From the NCBI RefSeq assembly GCF_021582895.2, contig NZ_CP091139.2, positions 1,488,001 through 1,552,000 of the forward strand: a DNA stretch of 64,000 bases, in the 5' to 3' direction. This document shows positions 50,502-60,629 of this stretch, piece by piece. The position numbers and the translations under genes are program-made. Source of the stretch: Microbacterium elymi. GTDB taxonomy: Bacteria > Actinomycetota > Actinomycetes > Actinomycetales > Microbacteriaceae. The notes beneath the pieces are model-generated. The model worked only from the letters and a program-made list of their open reading frames with translations, was not told the origin of the DNA and did no database searches. How positions within the stretch are numbered: the stretch's first letter is position 1; each line of letters begins with the position of its first letter.

Positions 50502-50710
50502 GGCCCCAGTATCGTCCGTCCGGGGTCCCGTTTCCAGGCCGCCGCCCGCCGACCGAGCGGTCGCCGCCGCGCGCACAGCCCGCGTCAGCGAAGCCGTGTG
50601 AACCGGAAGTCCATCGCGCTCCAGAGAACATCCCGACGGGGCGGAAGTGAGGATGCCGCACCCCTTCCCCGCTGGGAGGGAGGATGCCGCACCCCGCCGC
50701 GGCGCGGGGG

Positions 50711-52045
50711 TCAGGACGCCGCGCCCGCCCGCCGCGGCGCCGGCCGCATCTCAGCCACAGGGCACTCTCGGCGCGACTCGATGCCGAACAGCGCAGACAG
50801 TGCGGACTCGACCTCGCCGGCCCGGCCGGCCGCGGCCAGCTTCCGCGCCCGCACGGACGGCTCGTGCAGGAGCACGCCGGCCAGATGCCGCAGCGCGGCC
50901 TCGGTCTGCCCATCGGAATCGCCGCGCCTGCGCGCCCGGGCGATCTCGTCGTCGAGGACGTCGAACACATGCGCGCGCAGCGCGACGAGGGCCGGCGTCA
51001 CGGCATCCTCCGCCGCCGCACGACGATAGTCCGCCACCGCGGCGTCGACGAGCGCCTGCGCCTCGGCGGTCGCCCCGAGCTCGGGCAGCGGCGCATGCAG
51101 GCGCAGCGTCTCCAGGTCGAGCAGCTCGGTGCCCGGCACCGCGGCCACGCCGGGGTCGACATTGCGCGGCAGGCCGAGGTCGATGATCAGCCGCCGCGGC
51201 AGCGCGCCGGCGCGCCCGGCAGCGGCGGCGACGGTCGCGGCATCCAGGATGACGGCGGGCGCGACGCTGCAGGTCACGATGAGGTCACTGGCCGCCACGG
51301 CCTGTTCGAGGCCGTCGACCGGGACCGCCTTGATGTCGTGACCGGCCGCGAAGCCGGCGGCCCGCCCGCTGCGCGAGTACACCTGCGCCCGGGTCACGCC
51401 CCGCTCGCGCAGCGCCGCAAGGCTGGCCCCGGCGTAGCGTCCGGTGCCCACCAGCAGCACCCGGGTGCCGGCCCAGTCGGTGATGCGGGTCTCGGCCATG
51501 TCCAGCGCGAGGCGCACCACCGAGCGGCCGGCGCGTGACAGGTCGGTGCGATTCTTCACCCCGCGCGAAGTGCGCGATGCCAGCTGGAAGACCCGCTCCA
51601 GTTCGGGCGAGACGGTTCCGCGCTCCCGCGCCCGCTCCAGTGAGCGCCGCACCTGGCCGGCGATCTCGCCCTCGCCGACGACGATCGATTCGAGCCCGCT
51701 GGCCACCGAGAACACGTGCGCGGCGACGGCATCGCCGTGCAGCAGGATCCCGGACTCGCGGACCTCGCCGCCGTCCAGCCCGGTGGCGGCGGCCACGGTG
51801 TCGACGAAGGCATCCGCGTCGATGGATGCCGCGTCCCACGGACGCTCGGGGTGGGGCGTGGTGCCCGGCACATCGAGGTACACCTCGAAGCGGTTGCAGG
51901 TCGACACGACGACGCTGCCATCGATCCCGTCGATCGGCTCGGCGAGCCGGGCGATCACGTCATCGGCACGACGCTCGAGTCGCTCGACGGTGTCGAGCGC
52001 GGCGGTGCGATGGCTGGACGAGAAGCAGAGGAGCACGGGGCTCAA
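50711..52045 (-). CDS. hemA: glutamyl-tRNA reductase
   Basis: 444 residues, intact. Catalytic Cys in VVSTCNRFEVYLDV, NADPH domain VLLVGTGRYAGASLAALRER and C-terminal dimerisation helices. First committed step of the C5 tetrapyrrole pathway, glutamyl-tRNA to glutamate-1-semialdehyde. TTG 52045 or GTG 52036 (giving VLLCFSSSHRT, the family start) may be the true start. Divergent from the other heme genes, with a lipoprotein gene between. Confidence 0.95.
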   Translation of the reverse strand: MSPVLLCFSSSHRTAALDTVERLERRADDVIARLAEPIDGIDGSVVVSTCNRFEVYLDVPGTTPHPERPWDAASIDADAFVDTVAAATGLDGGEVRESGILLHGDAVAAHVFSVASGLESIVVGEGEIAGQVRRSLERARERGTVSPELERVFQLASRTSRGVKNRTDLSRAGRSVVRLALDMAETRITDWAGTRVLLVGTGRYAGASLAALRERGVTRAQVYSRSGRAAGFAAGHDIKAVPVDGLEQAVAASDLIVTCSVAPAVILDAATVAAAAGRAGALPRRLIIDLGLPRNVDPGVAAVPGTELLDLETLRLHAPLPELGATAEAQALVDAAVADYRRAAAEDAVTPALVALRAHVFDVLDDEIARARRRGDSDGQTEAALRHLAGVLLHEPSVRARKLAAAGRAGEVESALSALFGIESRRECPVAEMRPAPRRAGAAS

Positions 52046-52090
52046 GGATACCCCGCCCGGATCAGCGCCTCCCCCGGGCCCGTCTCAGCA

Positions 52091-52507
52091 CTACTCCGCA
52101 ACGGTCACGGGCACGTCGACCGTGCCGTACAGGGTCGGCATCATGATGCGCACGACCGCGGATCCGCCGGTCGCGTCCGCCGGCACGGTCACATCGACGG
52201 CCAGCTCGCCGATCGTCCCCTCCGGGTGGACCGTGCCAAGCGCGCTGACGGCGTCGCCCTGCACCCACTGGATGTCGAGGTCGCCGAACGGCGGATCCGA
52301 AGCCATGTTGGTGTCGTTGCACGGCATGAAGTACTTGCCGCGCAACGTGATGGTCTCTCCCGGCGATGCCGAGGTCGGCGCCGTCGTCGCCTCGGGGGCC
52401 ACGCAGGAACCGGCCGACCCGACCGAGATGATCGCCGTGCACCCCGTGAGCGCCAGTATCCCACCCGCGACCAGCGCCGCCGCCGACCGGATCGCCGTCA
52501 TCGCCAT
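52091..52507 (-). CDS. small lipoprotein
   Basis: 138 residues from ATG 52507. Signal sequence ends in lipobox LALTGC; mature part is a small beta-sandwich-like domain with two cysteines (SCVAPEATT..., YFMPCNDTN) that could form a disulfide. Upstream of hemA on the same strand and divergent from hemE. No family recognised. Confidence 0.75.
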   Translation of the reverse strand: MAMTAIRSAAALVAGGILALTGCTAIISVGSAGSCVAPEATTAPTSASPGETITLRGKYFMPCNDTNMASDPPFGDLDIQWVQGDAVSALGTVHPEGTIGELAVDVTVPADATGGSAVVRIMMPTLYGTVDVPVTVAE

Positions 52508-52622
52508 GCGGCCCACGGTACCGACGCACCGCACCACGCAGGGTGACGATTCGGCCACGGTCGCGCGCGGCAGAGGCAGCACGCCCGGCCCCGCACTCGG
52601 GCGGGTCTGCGAGAATCGCCGC

Positions 52623-53834
52623 GTGACCACCGTCCCCACCGCCCCTCGTCCCCTGCCCGCCGATCATCCGCTGACCGTCGGAGCGACGGCATCCGCCCCG
52701 CTCGTCCAGGCGTATCGCGGCGTGCGCCCGCAGACCGCGCCGGTGTGGTTCATGCGGCAGGCGGGCCGGTCGCTGCCCGAATATCGCGCGCTGCGCGCGG
52801 GCGGCGGGATGCTGGAGCGCTGCCTCGATCCGGAGACCGCCGCCGAGATCACCCTGCAGCCGGTGCGCCGGCACGGCGTGGACGCGGCGATCTTCTTCAG
52901 CGACATCGTCATCCCGCTGCGACTGGCCGGGATCGGCGTCGAGATCCAGTCCGGCGTCGGACCGGTGTTCGACCGGGCGGTGCGCACGGCCGCCGACGTC
53001 GACGCCCTCGTCGCGACCGGCCCCCTCACCGCGGACGACGACGCTCTCGAGCCGATCCGGGCGGGCGTGCGCCGGACCGTTGACGCGCTCGGCACGACGC
53101 CCCTGATCGGCTTCGCCGGGGCGCCGTTCACCCTGGCCGCATACCTGGTCGAGGGCCGACCGTCGCGCGACCACCTCGCCGCCCGCCGCCTGATGCACGT
53201 CGACCCCGACGCCTGGGCGCGGCTGATGGCGTGGTGCGCGGACGTCACCGGCGCGTTCCTGCGCGCGCAGCTGCTGGCCGGGGCCAGCGCCGGGCAGCTG
53301 TTCGACTCCTGGGCGGGGTCGCTCTCGCGGGCCGACTACGCGCAGCATGTGGCTCCGGCATCGGCCCGCGCCCTGGGGTGGGCGAGGGGGCTCACCGCCG
53401 ACGGCGCCGCGGTGCCGCTCGTGCATTTCGGGCTGGGCACCGGTGAGTTCCTGCCGGAGATGCGGGATGCCGGGGCCGACGTGGTCGGAGTGGACTATCG
53501 GATGCCGCTGGACGAGGCATCCCGCCGCCTCGGCGACGCGGTGCCGCTGCAGGGCAACATAGACCCCGCCCTGCTGGCCGCCCCCTGGCCCGTGCTCGAG
53601 GAGCACGCCCGCGACGTGCTGCGCCGCGGTCGCGCGGCGCCCGCGCACGTGGTCAATCTCGGGCACGGCGTGCCGCCGGACACCGACCCGGATGTCCTGA
53701 CCCGGCTGGTCCGGCTGGTGCACGACGCCGGTGCCGACGCGGCGCTTCGGTCGCACGACGCCGGTGCCGACGCGGATGCCGCGCGCCGATCGGACGCCGC
53801 CGGTCCGACGGGAGCGGAAGCGGTCGCCGGATGA
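52623..53834 (+). CDS. hemE: uroporphyrinogen decarboxylase
   Basis: 403 residues, intact. Family motifs PVWFMRQAGRSLPEYRALR near the start and FSDIVIPLRLAGIGVEIQSG; GFAGAPFTLAAYLVEG follows. Converts uroporphyrinogen III to coproporphyrinogen III. The last ~40 residues are not family-typical and hold a 22-bp in-frame duplication (53721-53742, 53754-53775, HDAGADA twice). GTG 52623 is close after TGCGAGAAT, possibly a -10 of a leaderless transcript. Stop overlaps the next ATG. Confidence 0.95.
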   Translation: MTTVPTAPRPLPADHPLTVGATASAPLVQAYRGVRPQTAPVWFMRQAGRSLPEYRALRAGGGMLERCLDPETAAEITLQPVRRHGVDAAIFFSDIVIPLRLAGIGVEIQSGVGPVFDRAVRTAADVDALVATGPLTADDDALEPIRAGVRRTVDALGTTPLIGFAGAPFTLAAYLVEGRPSRDHLAARRLMHVDPDAWARLMAWCADVTGAFLRAQLLAGASAGQLFDSWAGSLSRADYAQHVAPASARALGWARGLTADGAAVPLVHFGLGTGEFLPEMRDAGADVVGVDYRMPLDEASRRLGDAVPLQGNIDPALLAAPWPVLEEHARDVLRRGRAAPAHVVNLGHGVPPDTDPDVLTRLVRLVHDAGADAALRSHDAGADADAARRSDAAGPTGAEAVAG

Positions 53835-55312
53835 CCACCGCGCGGCCCGGCGCGCGCCGGCGGAGCACCCCGCAGCGCGTGGTCGTGATCGGCGGCGGGG
53901 CGGCCGGGCTGGTCGCGGCGCGCACCTGCACGGTGGCCGACTGCGAGGTGACGGTGCTCGAGGCCGGCCCGACCCTGGGCGGAAGTGTGGCCCGGCAGGA
54001 GATCGCCGACCTGGTCCTGGACGCCGGCGCCGAGAGCTTCGCGACCCGTGGCGGTGCGGTCGCCGGGCTGATCGACGAACTCGGACTCGGGGCGCACGTG
54101 GTCTGGCCGAATGCGGCGGGGGCGTGGCTGCACCTGTCCGATCGCACCGTGCCGATGCCGAAGGGCGGACTCCTGGGCATCCCGCCGCGCCCGCTGGCCC
54201 GCGACGTCGTCGCGGCGATCGGGCTGCGGGCGGCCTGGCGCGCGCAGCGCGACCGCCTGTTCCGGATGCCGCGGACCGCCGACCCCGCGACGCTCGGCGC
54301 ACTCGTCCGCGAGCGGATGGGGCAGGCCGTGCTCGACCGGCTCGTCTCGCCGGTCGCCACCGGCGTCTACTCGTCGTCGGCCGACGATCTGGCGGTCGAT
54401 GCGATCGCCCCCGGCCTGCGGGCGGCGCTGGTGCGCACCCGATCGCTGGCGCGTGCCGCGCACGAGGTGCGATCCGGCGGCGCGCCCACCCGGCCCGCCG
54501 CGGCCGGCAGCCACCAGACCGCGGGCACCCCGACCACGCCGGGATCGGCCGCGGGCGGCCTGCGCGGAGGCATGCACACGCTGATCGAGGCCCTGGCCGA
54601 CGACGTCCTCGCGCGGGGAGGCGGCATCCTCATCGGCACGACGGCCGACGCCCTTGCCCGCGCCGACGACGGCACGTGGGTCATCCACCTCGCCGGCGAC
54701 TCGACCATGACGGCGGATGCCGTCGTCGTGGCGACTCCGGATGCTTCGGCCCTCCGCCTGCTGACCTCGATCGCGCCGGCACTGGCCGACCTGGACTGGC
54801 CGGCGCCGACACGGGTGGAACTGGCGACCCTCGTGCTCGACGCGCCCGAGCTGGATGCCGCCCCGCGCGGCACCGGGCTGCTGGTGGCCGAGGACGCGCA
54901 CGACCGGGTCGCGGCGAAGGCGCTCACCCACGCCACGGCGAAGTGGGCGTGGCTGGCCGAGGCGGCGGGGGCGGGGCGACACGTCGTGCGGCTCTCGTAC
55001 GGCCGGGCCGGGGCCGGCAACCCTGCCGAAGACCTGGACGCCGCCGCACTGCGCGCTCTCGCGCTGCGCGACGCGACCGCGCTGCTGGGCACGCCGCTGC
55101 GGGACGAGCAGGTGATCGGCTTCGGCCGCGCCGCCTGGGCGAACGCCGTCCCGCTCGCCGCACGCGGGCAGGCCGACCGCATCCGCGCGGTGCGCGAAGC
55201 GGTCGCCGCCGCCCCCGGCCTGGAGGCGACCGGCGCGTGGCTGGCCGGGACGGGGCTGGCCTCGGTGATCCCGGACGCGCGGGCCGCGGCATCCCGCATA
55301 CAGCGAAGCTGA
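53831..55312 (+). CDS. hemY: coproporphyrinogen III oxidase / protoporphyrinogen oxidase (HemY type)
   Basis: 493 residues, intact. FAD motif VVVIGGGAAGLVAARTCTVA, then VTVLEAGPTLGGSV; C-terminus ends GLASVIPDARAAASRIQRS. In Gram-positive bacteria this oxidase makes coproporphyrin III. A proline/glycine-rich insertion of ~30 residues lies around residue 220 (GGAPTRPAAAGSHQTAGTPT). ATGA overlap with hemE. Confidence 0.92.
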   Translation: MTTARPGARRRSTPQRVVVIGGGAAGLVAARTCTVADCEVTVLEAGPTLGGSVARQEIADLVLDAGAESFATRGGAVAGLIDELGLGAHVVWPNAAGAWLHLSDRTVPMPKGGLLGIPPRPLARDVVAAIGLRAAWRAQRDRLFRMPRTADPATLGALVRERMGQAVLDRLVSPVATGVYSSSADDLAVDAIAPGLRAALVRTRSLARAAHEVRSGGAPTRPAAAGSHQTAGTPTTPGSAAGGLRGGMHTLIEALADDVLARGGGILIGTTADALARADDGTWVIHLAGDSTMTADAVVVATPDASALRLLTSIAPALADLDWPAPTRVELATLVLDAPELDAAPRGTGLLVAEDAHDRVAAKALTHATAKWAWLAEAAGAGRHVVRLSYGRAGAGNPAEDLDAAALRALALRDATALLGTPLRDEQVIGFGRAAWANAVPLAARGQADRIRAVREAVAAAPGLEATGAWLAGTGLASVIPDARAAASRIQRS

Positions 55313-55344
55313 AGGTTTTCTGGGAACTCACAAGGCGCGGGGTG

Positions 55345-56085
55345 ATGATGGGGATCGTGCCCGATCGCGTCTCCCCCTCCCCGAACCCCTCGCCCCCGAA
55401 TCCGCCGATCAGCCCGCGGCACCCGCGGTCTACACCCTGTGGCTGGTGTTCGCCCGGCCCGCCGAGCCGCTGCCCGCCGAGGCGCTCGCACTCGGCGGCA
55501 TCCGACCTCGATGCCGCGTTCGCGGCGGCCAAACTGTCCGGCGTGACCGTCCGGGGGATGTACGACGTCTCGGGCTTCAAGGCCGACACCGATCTGCTGT
55601 TCTGGCTGCACGGCGACAGCCCCCGGGCGCTGCAGGCGGCCGCGCGGGCACTGCGCCGCGTGCCGGCCATCGCTGCCCTGATCCCGCACACCAACCTCAT
55701 GGGCGTGCACCGCGAGGCCGAGTTCAACCGCCAGCACGTCCCCGCGTTCGTCCGCGGCGTCGAGCCGAAGCGGTGGATCACGGTGTACCCGTTCGTGCGC
55801 AGCAAGGACTGGTACCTGATCCGGGACGGCGAGCGCAGCCGGATGCTGGCCGAGCACGGGCGCGCCGGCGCGGCCTACACCGAGGTGCTGACCAACACGG
55901 TGGCGGCGTTCGCACTCGGCGACTACGAGTGGGTGGTGCCGATCGAGGGCGACGAGCTCACCGATCTGGTCGACATGATGCGCGACCTGCGCTACGTCGA
56001 CGCGCGCCGCCACGTCGTGATCGAGACCCCGTTCTTCACCGGTCGCCGCATCGGCACCGCGGAGGCCGCCGAGGTGCTCTCGTGA
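55345..56085 (+). CDS. hemQ: coproheme decarboxylase HemQ (chlorite-dismutase fold)
   Basis: About 246 residues. The heme-ligand His lies in RMLAEHGRAGAAY and the substrate motif ITVYPFVRSKDWYLI contains the catalytic Tyr. Last step of coproporphyrin-dependent heme synthesis: oxidative decarboxylation of coproheme. Two breaks in the N-terminal part, a missing C in the C-rich stretch near 55380 and an extra G near 55497, cancel. ATG 55345 gives an acceptable start. GTGA overlap with hemH. Confidence 0.9.
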   Translation: MMGIVPDRVSPSPNPSPPNPPISPRHPRSTPCGWCSPGPPSRCPPRRSHSAASDLDAAFAAAKLSGVTVRGMYDVSGFKADTDLLFWLHGDSPRALQAAARALRRVPAIAALIPHTNLMGVHREAEFNRQHVPAFVRGVEPKRWITVYPFVRSKDWYLIRDGERSRMLAEHGRAGAAYTEVLTNTVAAFALGDYEWVVPIEGDELTDLVDMMRDLRYVDARRHVVIETPFFTGRRIGTAEAAEVLS

Positions 56086-57228
56086 GCGCCGGCGCGTTCG
56101 ACGCGGTGCTGCTGGCGAGCTTCGGCGGACCCGAGGGGCAGGACGACGTCATCCCGTTCCTGCGCAACGTGACGCGCGGCCGCGGGGTTCCCGAGGAGCG
56201 GCTGGAGGATGTCGCGGTGCACTATCGCCACTTCGGCGGGGTGAGCCCGATCAATGCGCAGAACCGGGCCCTGACGGCCGCGCTCGAGGCGGAGCTTGCC
56301 GCGCGCGGCATCGACCTGCCGGTGCACTGGGGCAACCGCAACTGGGACCCGTACTTCGCGGATGCGCTGCGTGCCGCGCATGAGGCCGGGCACGACCGGC
56401 TGCTGGCCGTGGTCACCAGCGCGTACACCTCGTACTCCGGCGTCGGACAGTACCGCGAGAACTTCGAGCAGGCTCTGGCCGAGACCGGGCTGGACGGGGT
56501 CGTCTCGATCGACCGCGTGCGCGAATTCTTCGACCACCCCGGCTTCGTCGCGCCGTTCGTCGCCGGGCTGCGCGAGGCGGTGGGGCGGGATGCTTCGTCT
56601 CGCTCGCGCTCGCTCAGCACAGGTGCCGCCGACACCCACGTCCTGTTCGTAACGCATTCCATCCCTGCGGCGGCGGCCGACGCCTCCGGTCCCGGGTTCG
56701 GGCCGGGGGCGCATATGTCGCCCAGCATCTCGCGGTCGCCGACGTGATCGCCGCGGAGGCGGCGCCCGGAGTGCCGTACTCGCTCGCATACCAGTCGCGC
56801 AGCGGCGACCCGCGCACGCCGTGGCTCGAGCCCGATGTGAACGACGAGATCCGACGACTTGCGGCATCCGGTGTCGGCCGGGTGGTCGTGGTGCCGATCG
56901 GCTTCGTCAGCGACCACATGGAAGTGCTGTGGGATCTCGACACCGAGGCGGCCGAGACCGGCTGCCGAGGTGGGCGTGGGCTTCGCGCGGGTGGCCACCC
57001 CGGGCGTGGACCCCGCGTTCGTGGCCGGTCTGGTCGACCTGATCCAGGAGCGGGTGGATGCCGTGCCCGACGCGCAAGCGTCCGCATCGGACCGCGCTCG
57101 GCCCGTGGCCGGATCATGCCCCCGTCGGACGTGGGGCGGAGATCGCCGCGGCCTCGAACGCGACGACTGCGGCCCCAGCGGACGACGTGCACTCCCAGCC
57201 TGGGATGGGCGCGGCGGCGGCGCGATGA
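56082..57228 (+). CDS. hemH: coproporphyrin ferrochelatase
   Basis: About 381 residues. Chelatase motifs [43 protein letters not shown] (active-site His) and [19 protein letters not shown]. Inserts iron into coproporphyrin III. Breaks: one G missing near 56707, an extra G near 56958, an extra A at 57074-57079. An in-frame copy of the TGAGCGAGCG repeat (reverse) adds ~10 residues (SSRSRSLS) before the active-site strand. GTG 56082 overlaps hemQ; stop overlaps hemC. Confidence 0.93.
56593..56616 (-). repeat. repeat unit inside hemH
   Basis: CTTCGTCTCGCTCGCGCTCG followed by CTCA is, on the minus strand, TGAGCGAGCG-CGAG-CGAGACGAAG, i.e. the core of the zwf-adjacent 48-bp repeat with one additional base. 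It is in frame within hemH. Confidence 0.75.
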
Positions 57229-58221
57229 CCGGCACCCCGCCCGCGGCGGCCTCGCGCCCCGACATCCTGCGCGTCGGGACCCGCGGCAGCGCGCTTGCGG
57301 TGGCCCAGACGCAAGCTGGTCGCCGACGCCCTGGCCACCGCGCTCGGCGGCATCCCGGTCGAGATCGTCCGCGTGACCACGCACGGCGACGTCTCCCGCG
57401 CGTCGCTGGCGAGCCTGGGCGGCACCGGCGTGTTCGCCACCGCACTGCGCGACGCGCTGCGCGAGGGCCGCTGCGATGTCATCGTGCACTCGTTCAAGGA
57501 CCTGCCCACGGCGCCCGCGACCGGTCTCACCGTCGGCGCGGTGCCGCGACGCGAGGACGCGCGCGACGTCGTCGTCACTCGCGGCGGCGGCCTCGACACC
57601 CTGCCGGCCGGCGCCCGCGTCGGCACCGGTTCGCCGCGTCGCGCCGCGCAGGTGCAGGCGGCGCGGCCGGACGTCGAGGTCGTCGACATCCGCGGAAACG
57701 TCGACTCCCGGCTGGCGCGACTGCACGCGTCCGGCGACGAGCGGCTGGATGCGGTGGTCCTGGCCGCGGCCGGGCTCGCCCGACTGGGCCGCACCGACGT
57801 CGCCGCGCACCCGATGGACCTGGACGCGTGGCCGACCGCCCCCGCCCAGGGCGCGCTGGCCGTCGAGGTGCGCGCGGACGACGCCTCCGCCGGCCCGCTG
57901 GCCGAGGCGCTGCGCCGGGTGGACGATCCGGTCAGTGCGGCGCTGGCGGCAAGCCGAACGCGGCGTGCTCGCCGGGCTGCAGGCCGGCTGCTCCGCGCCC
58001 GTGGGCGCGACCGCCCGGTTCGAGACCGGCGCCCTCACCCTGACCGCCGCCGTGTACGCGCTCGACGGCAGCCGCCGGGTCGAGGCATCCCACACCCGCC
58101 CGGTCGCCGACGGATCCGCGCTGGCCGAGGTCGCCGACGACGCCGCCCGCTGGGTGGTCGCGCAGCTCGCTCGCAGGGCGGCGCCGGCGAGCTCGCCCCG
58201 TTCCCGGAGGCCACCGCATGA
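57225..58221 (+). CDS. hemC: hydroxymethylbilane synthase (porphobilinogen deaminase)
   Basis: About 332 residues. [31 protein letters not shown] and the dipyrromethane-cofactor Cys in [15 protein letters not shown] are all present. Polymerises four porphobilinogens. Extra A at 57311-57316 and at 57949-57954 (GCAAGC), and one base missing near 58172. ATGA overlaps at both ends. hemD, often next to hemC, is not found here. Confidence 0.95.
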
Positions 58222-59192
58222 ACCCCCTCATCCGCCCGCGCCGACTGCGTACCACCCCGGCGATGCGCCGGCTCGTGGCCGAGACGCGGATCCACCCCGC
58301 GCAGCTGATCCTGCCGCTGTTCGTGCGCGAGGGTCTGACCGCCCCGGCGCCGATCGAGGCCATGCCCGGAGTGGTCCAGCACTCGCTCGACTCGCTGAAG
58401 GCGGCGACGGCGGATGCTGCGGCCGCCGGCATCGGCGGGGTGATGCTGTTCGGCATCCCGTCCACCCGCGATGCCATCGGGTCGGCCGCCACCGATGCCG
58501 ACGGCATCCTGAACCGCGCCACCCGGGCCGTCGCCGCCGAGGTCGGCGACGCGCTGGTGGTCCAGACCGACCTGTGCCTGGACGAGTTCACCGACCACGG
58601 ACACTGCGGCGTGCTCGATGCCCGCGGCCTCGTCGACAACGACGCGACCCTCGAGCGGTACCGCGACATGGCGGTCGCGCAGGCCGAGGCGGGCTCGGCG
58701 CTGCTGGGCCTGTCCGGCATGATGGACGGCCAGGTCGCCGCCGTCCGAGATGCGCTGGACGCCGCCGGGCGCACCGACACCGCGATCCTCGCGTATGCGG
58801 CGAAGTACGCGTCGGCGTTCTACGGGCCGTTCCGCGAGGCGGTGGATTCGCAGTTGACCGGCGACCGGCGCACCTATCAGCAGGACCCGGCGAACCGGAT
58901 CGAGGGGCTGCGCGAGGCCGGGCTGGATGAGGCCGAGGGCGCCGATGTGCTCATGGTCAAGCCGGCGATGAGCTACCTGGACGTGCTGGCCGATGTCGCG
59001 GCCACGGCCCAGGTGCCGGTGTGGGCGTACCAGGTCTCGGGCGAGTACGCGATGATCGAGGCGGCCGCCCGCAACGGCTGGATCGACCGCGACCGGGCGA
59101 TCCGCGAGAGCGTCACCGGCATCCTGCGGGCGGGCGCGGGAGCCGTGCTGACCTACTGGGCGCTGGAGCTGGCCGCGGAGGGGCGGGTATGA
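58218..59192 (+). CDS. hemB: porphobilinogen synthase (ALA dehydratase)
   Basis: 324 residues, intact. Catalytic lysines in [19 protein letters not shown] and [13 protein letters not shown]; the metal region reads [19 protein letters not shown], with two Cys and an Asp, between the zinc (three Cys) and magnesium (Asp) types. Joins two aminolevulinates to porphobilinogen. ATGA overlaps with hemC and hemL. Confidence 0.96.
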   Translation: MNPLIRPRRLRTTPAMRRLVAETRIHPAQLILPLFVREGLTAPAPIEAMPGVVQHSLDSLKAATADAAAAGIGGVMLFGIPSTRDAIGSAATDADGILNRATRAVAAEVGDALVVQTDLCLDEFTDHGHCGVLDARGLVDNDATLERYRDMAVAQAEAGSALLGLSGMMDGQVAAVRDALDAAGRTDTAILAYAAKYASAFYGPFREAVDSQLTGDRRTYQQDPANRIEGLREAGLDEAEGADVLMVKPAMSYLDVLADVAATAQVPVWAYQVSGEYAMIEAAARNGWIDRDRAIRESVTGILRAGAGAVLTYWALELAAEGRV

Positions 59193-60555
59193 GCAACGAG
59201 ACGTCGTTCACCGAGGCATCCGCCGTCATTCCCGGCGGGGTGAACTCGCCGGTCCGCGCGTATCGGTCGGTGGGCGGCGCCCCGCGGTTCATGGTGTCGG
59301 GGCACGGGCCCTACATCGTCGACGTCGAGGGCCGCGAGTACGTCGACCTGGTGTGCTCGTGGGGTCCGCGTGCTCGGGCACGGGCATCCGGCGGTGCGGG
59401 ATGCCGTGCACGCGGCCGTCGACCGGGGGCTGTCGTTCGGCGCCTCGACGCCGGCCGAGACCGAGCTGGCCGAGGCCGTGATCGCCCGCCTCTCCCGCGT
59501 CACCCGGTCCGCGGATGCGATCCAGGTCCCTGAGCGAGCCCCGGCGCAAGCCGGCGCGAGACGAAGGGCCGGTCATCGAACAGGTGCGGATGGTCTCCAC
59601 CGGCACCGAGGCCACGATGACGGCGGTCCGCCTGGCGCGGGGCGTGACCGGGCGATCACTGGTGGTCAAGTTCGCCGGGCACTATCACGGCCACTCGGAC
59701 GGGCTGCTCGCCGATGCCGGCAGCGGCCTGGCCACGCTGGCGCTTCCCGCCTCGGCCGGGGTGCCCGCCGAGATCGCCGCGCAGACGCTCGTGCTGCCGT
59801 ACAACGACCGGACGGCCGTGGAGACGGCGTTCGCCTCGTACGGCCCGCGGATCGCCGCCGTGATCGTCGAGGCGGCGGCGGCGAACATGGGCGTGATCGC
59901 TCCCGAGCCCGGGTTCAACGCGTTCCTGGCCGCGACCGCGCATCGGAACGGCGCCCTGCTCATCGTGGACGAGGTGCTCACCGGCTTCCGGGTCTCGCCC
60001 GCGGGCTGGCTGGGGCTCGAGCCAGCCGCGGCCGACATCGTCACGTTCGGCAAGGTCATCGGGGGCGGGATGCCGCTGGCCGGCCTCGGCGGGCGGCGCG
60101 AGGTGATGGAGCAGCTGGCTCCGACCGGTCCGGTGTACCAGGCGGGAACGCTGTCCGGGAACCCGGTCGCCGTGGCGGCGGGCCTTGCGACCCTCCAGGC
60201 AGCCGATGCGGCGGTGTACGCGCGGGTGGACGAGGTGTCGGCGGCGATCGCCGCGGCGACCTCCGACGCGCTGTCCGCGGCGGGGGTGGAGCACGTCGTC
60301 TCGCGTGCGGGCAGTCTGTTCAGCATCCAGTTCCTGCCGTCGCGGGCGCACGACTATGCCGGAGTCCAGCGTCAGGAGGCGTTCCGGTACGGCCCGTTCT
60401 TCCACGCGATGCTGGAGGCGGGCGTCTCGCTGCCGCCGAGCGCGTACGAGGCCTGGTTCGTCAGCGCCGCACACGACGACGCCGCGGTGTCGCGGGTGCT
60501 CGAAGCGCTGCCGGCCGCGGCCCGCGCGGCCGCCGCGGCGGCGCCGTCGGCCTGA
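59189..60555 (+). CDS. hemL: glutamate-1-semialdehyde 2,1-aminomutase with repeat-derived insertion
   Basis: About 455 residues. PLP enzyme with [17 protein letters not shown] at the start, [17 protein letters not shown] and the PLP Lys in [13 protein letters not shown]. Frame breaks near 59365 and at 59546-59551 (GCAAGC). Between TRSADAI and [10 protein letters not shown] there is an extra stretch of at least 18 residues ([18 protein letters not shown] after correction) coded by a copy of the repeat found after zwf; it keeps the frame and lies at the loop before the strand leading to the PLP site. Forms aminolevulinate. Confidence 0.94.
59522..59575 (+). repeat. repeat unit inserted in frame within hemL
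   Basis: AGGTCCCTGAGCGAG at 59524-59538 and CGAGACGAAGGGCC at 59557-59570 are identical to the zwf-adjacent unit; the middle is replaced by a small hairpin CCCGGCGC-AAG-CCGGCG. After removal of the extra A the unit is 54 bp, a whole number of codons. Confidence 0.85.
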
Positions 60556-60629
60556 GCGGACCGATCGGTCGGTGCCGCCTGCGATGCCGGGTAGGCTTGT
60601 CGCGGCGCGGCCCGTCGAGGCCGCCGGAT

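Noticed and set aside
50645..50700. Twice-occurring GAGGATGCCGCACCCC near the hemA end
   Set aside because: Short direct repeat in a GC-rich spacer without symmetry or link to the other repeat families.
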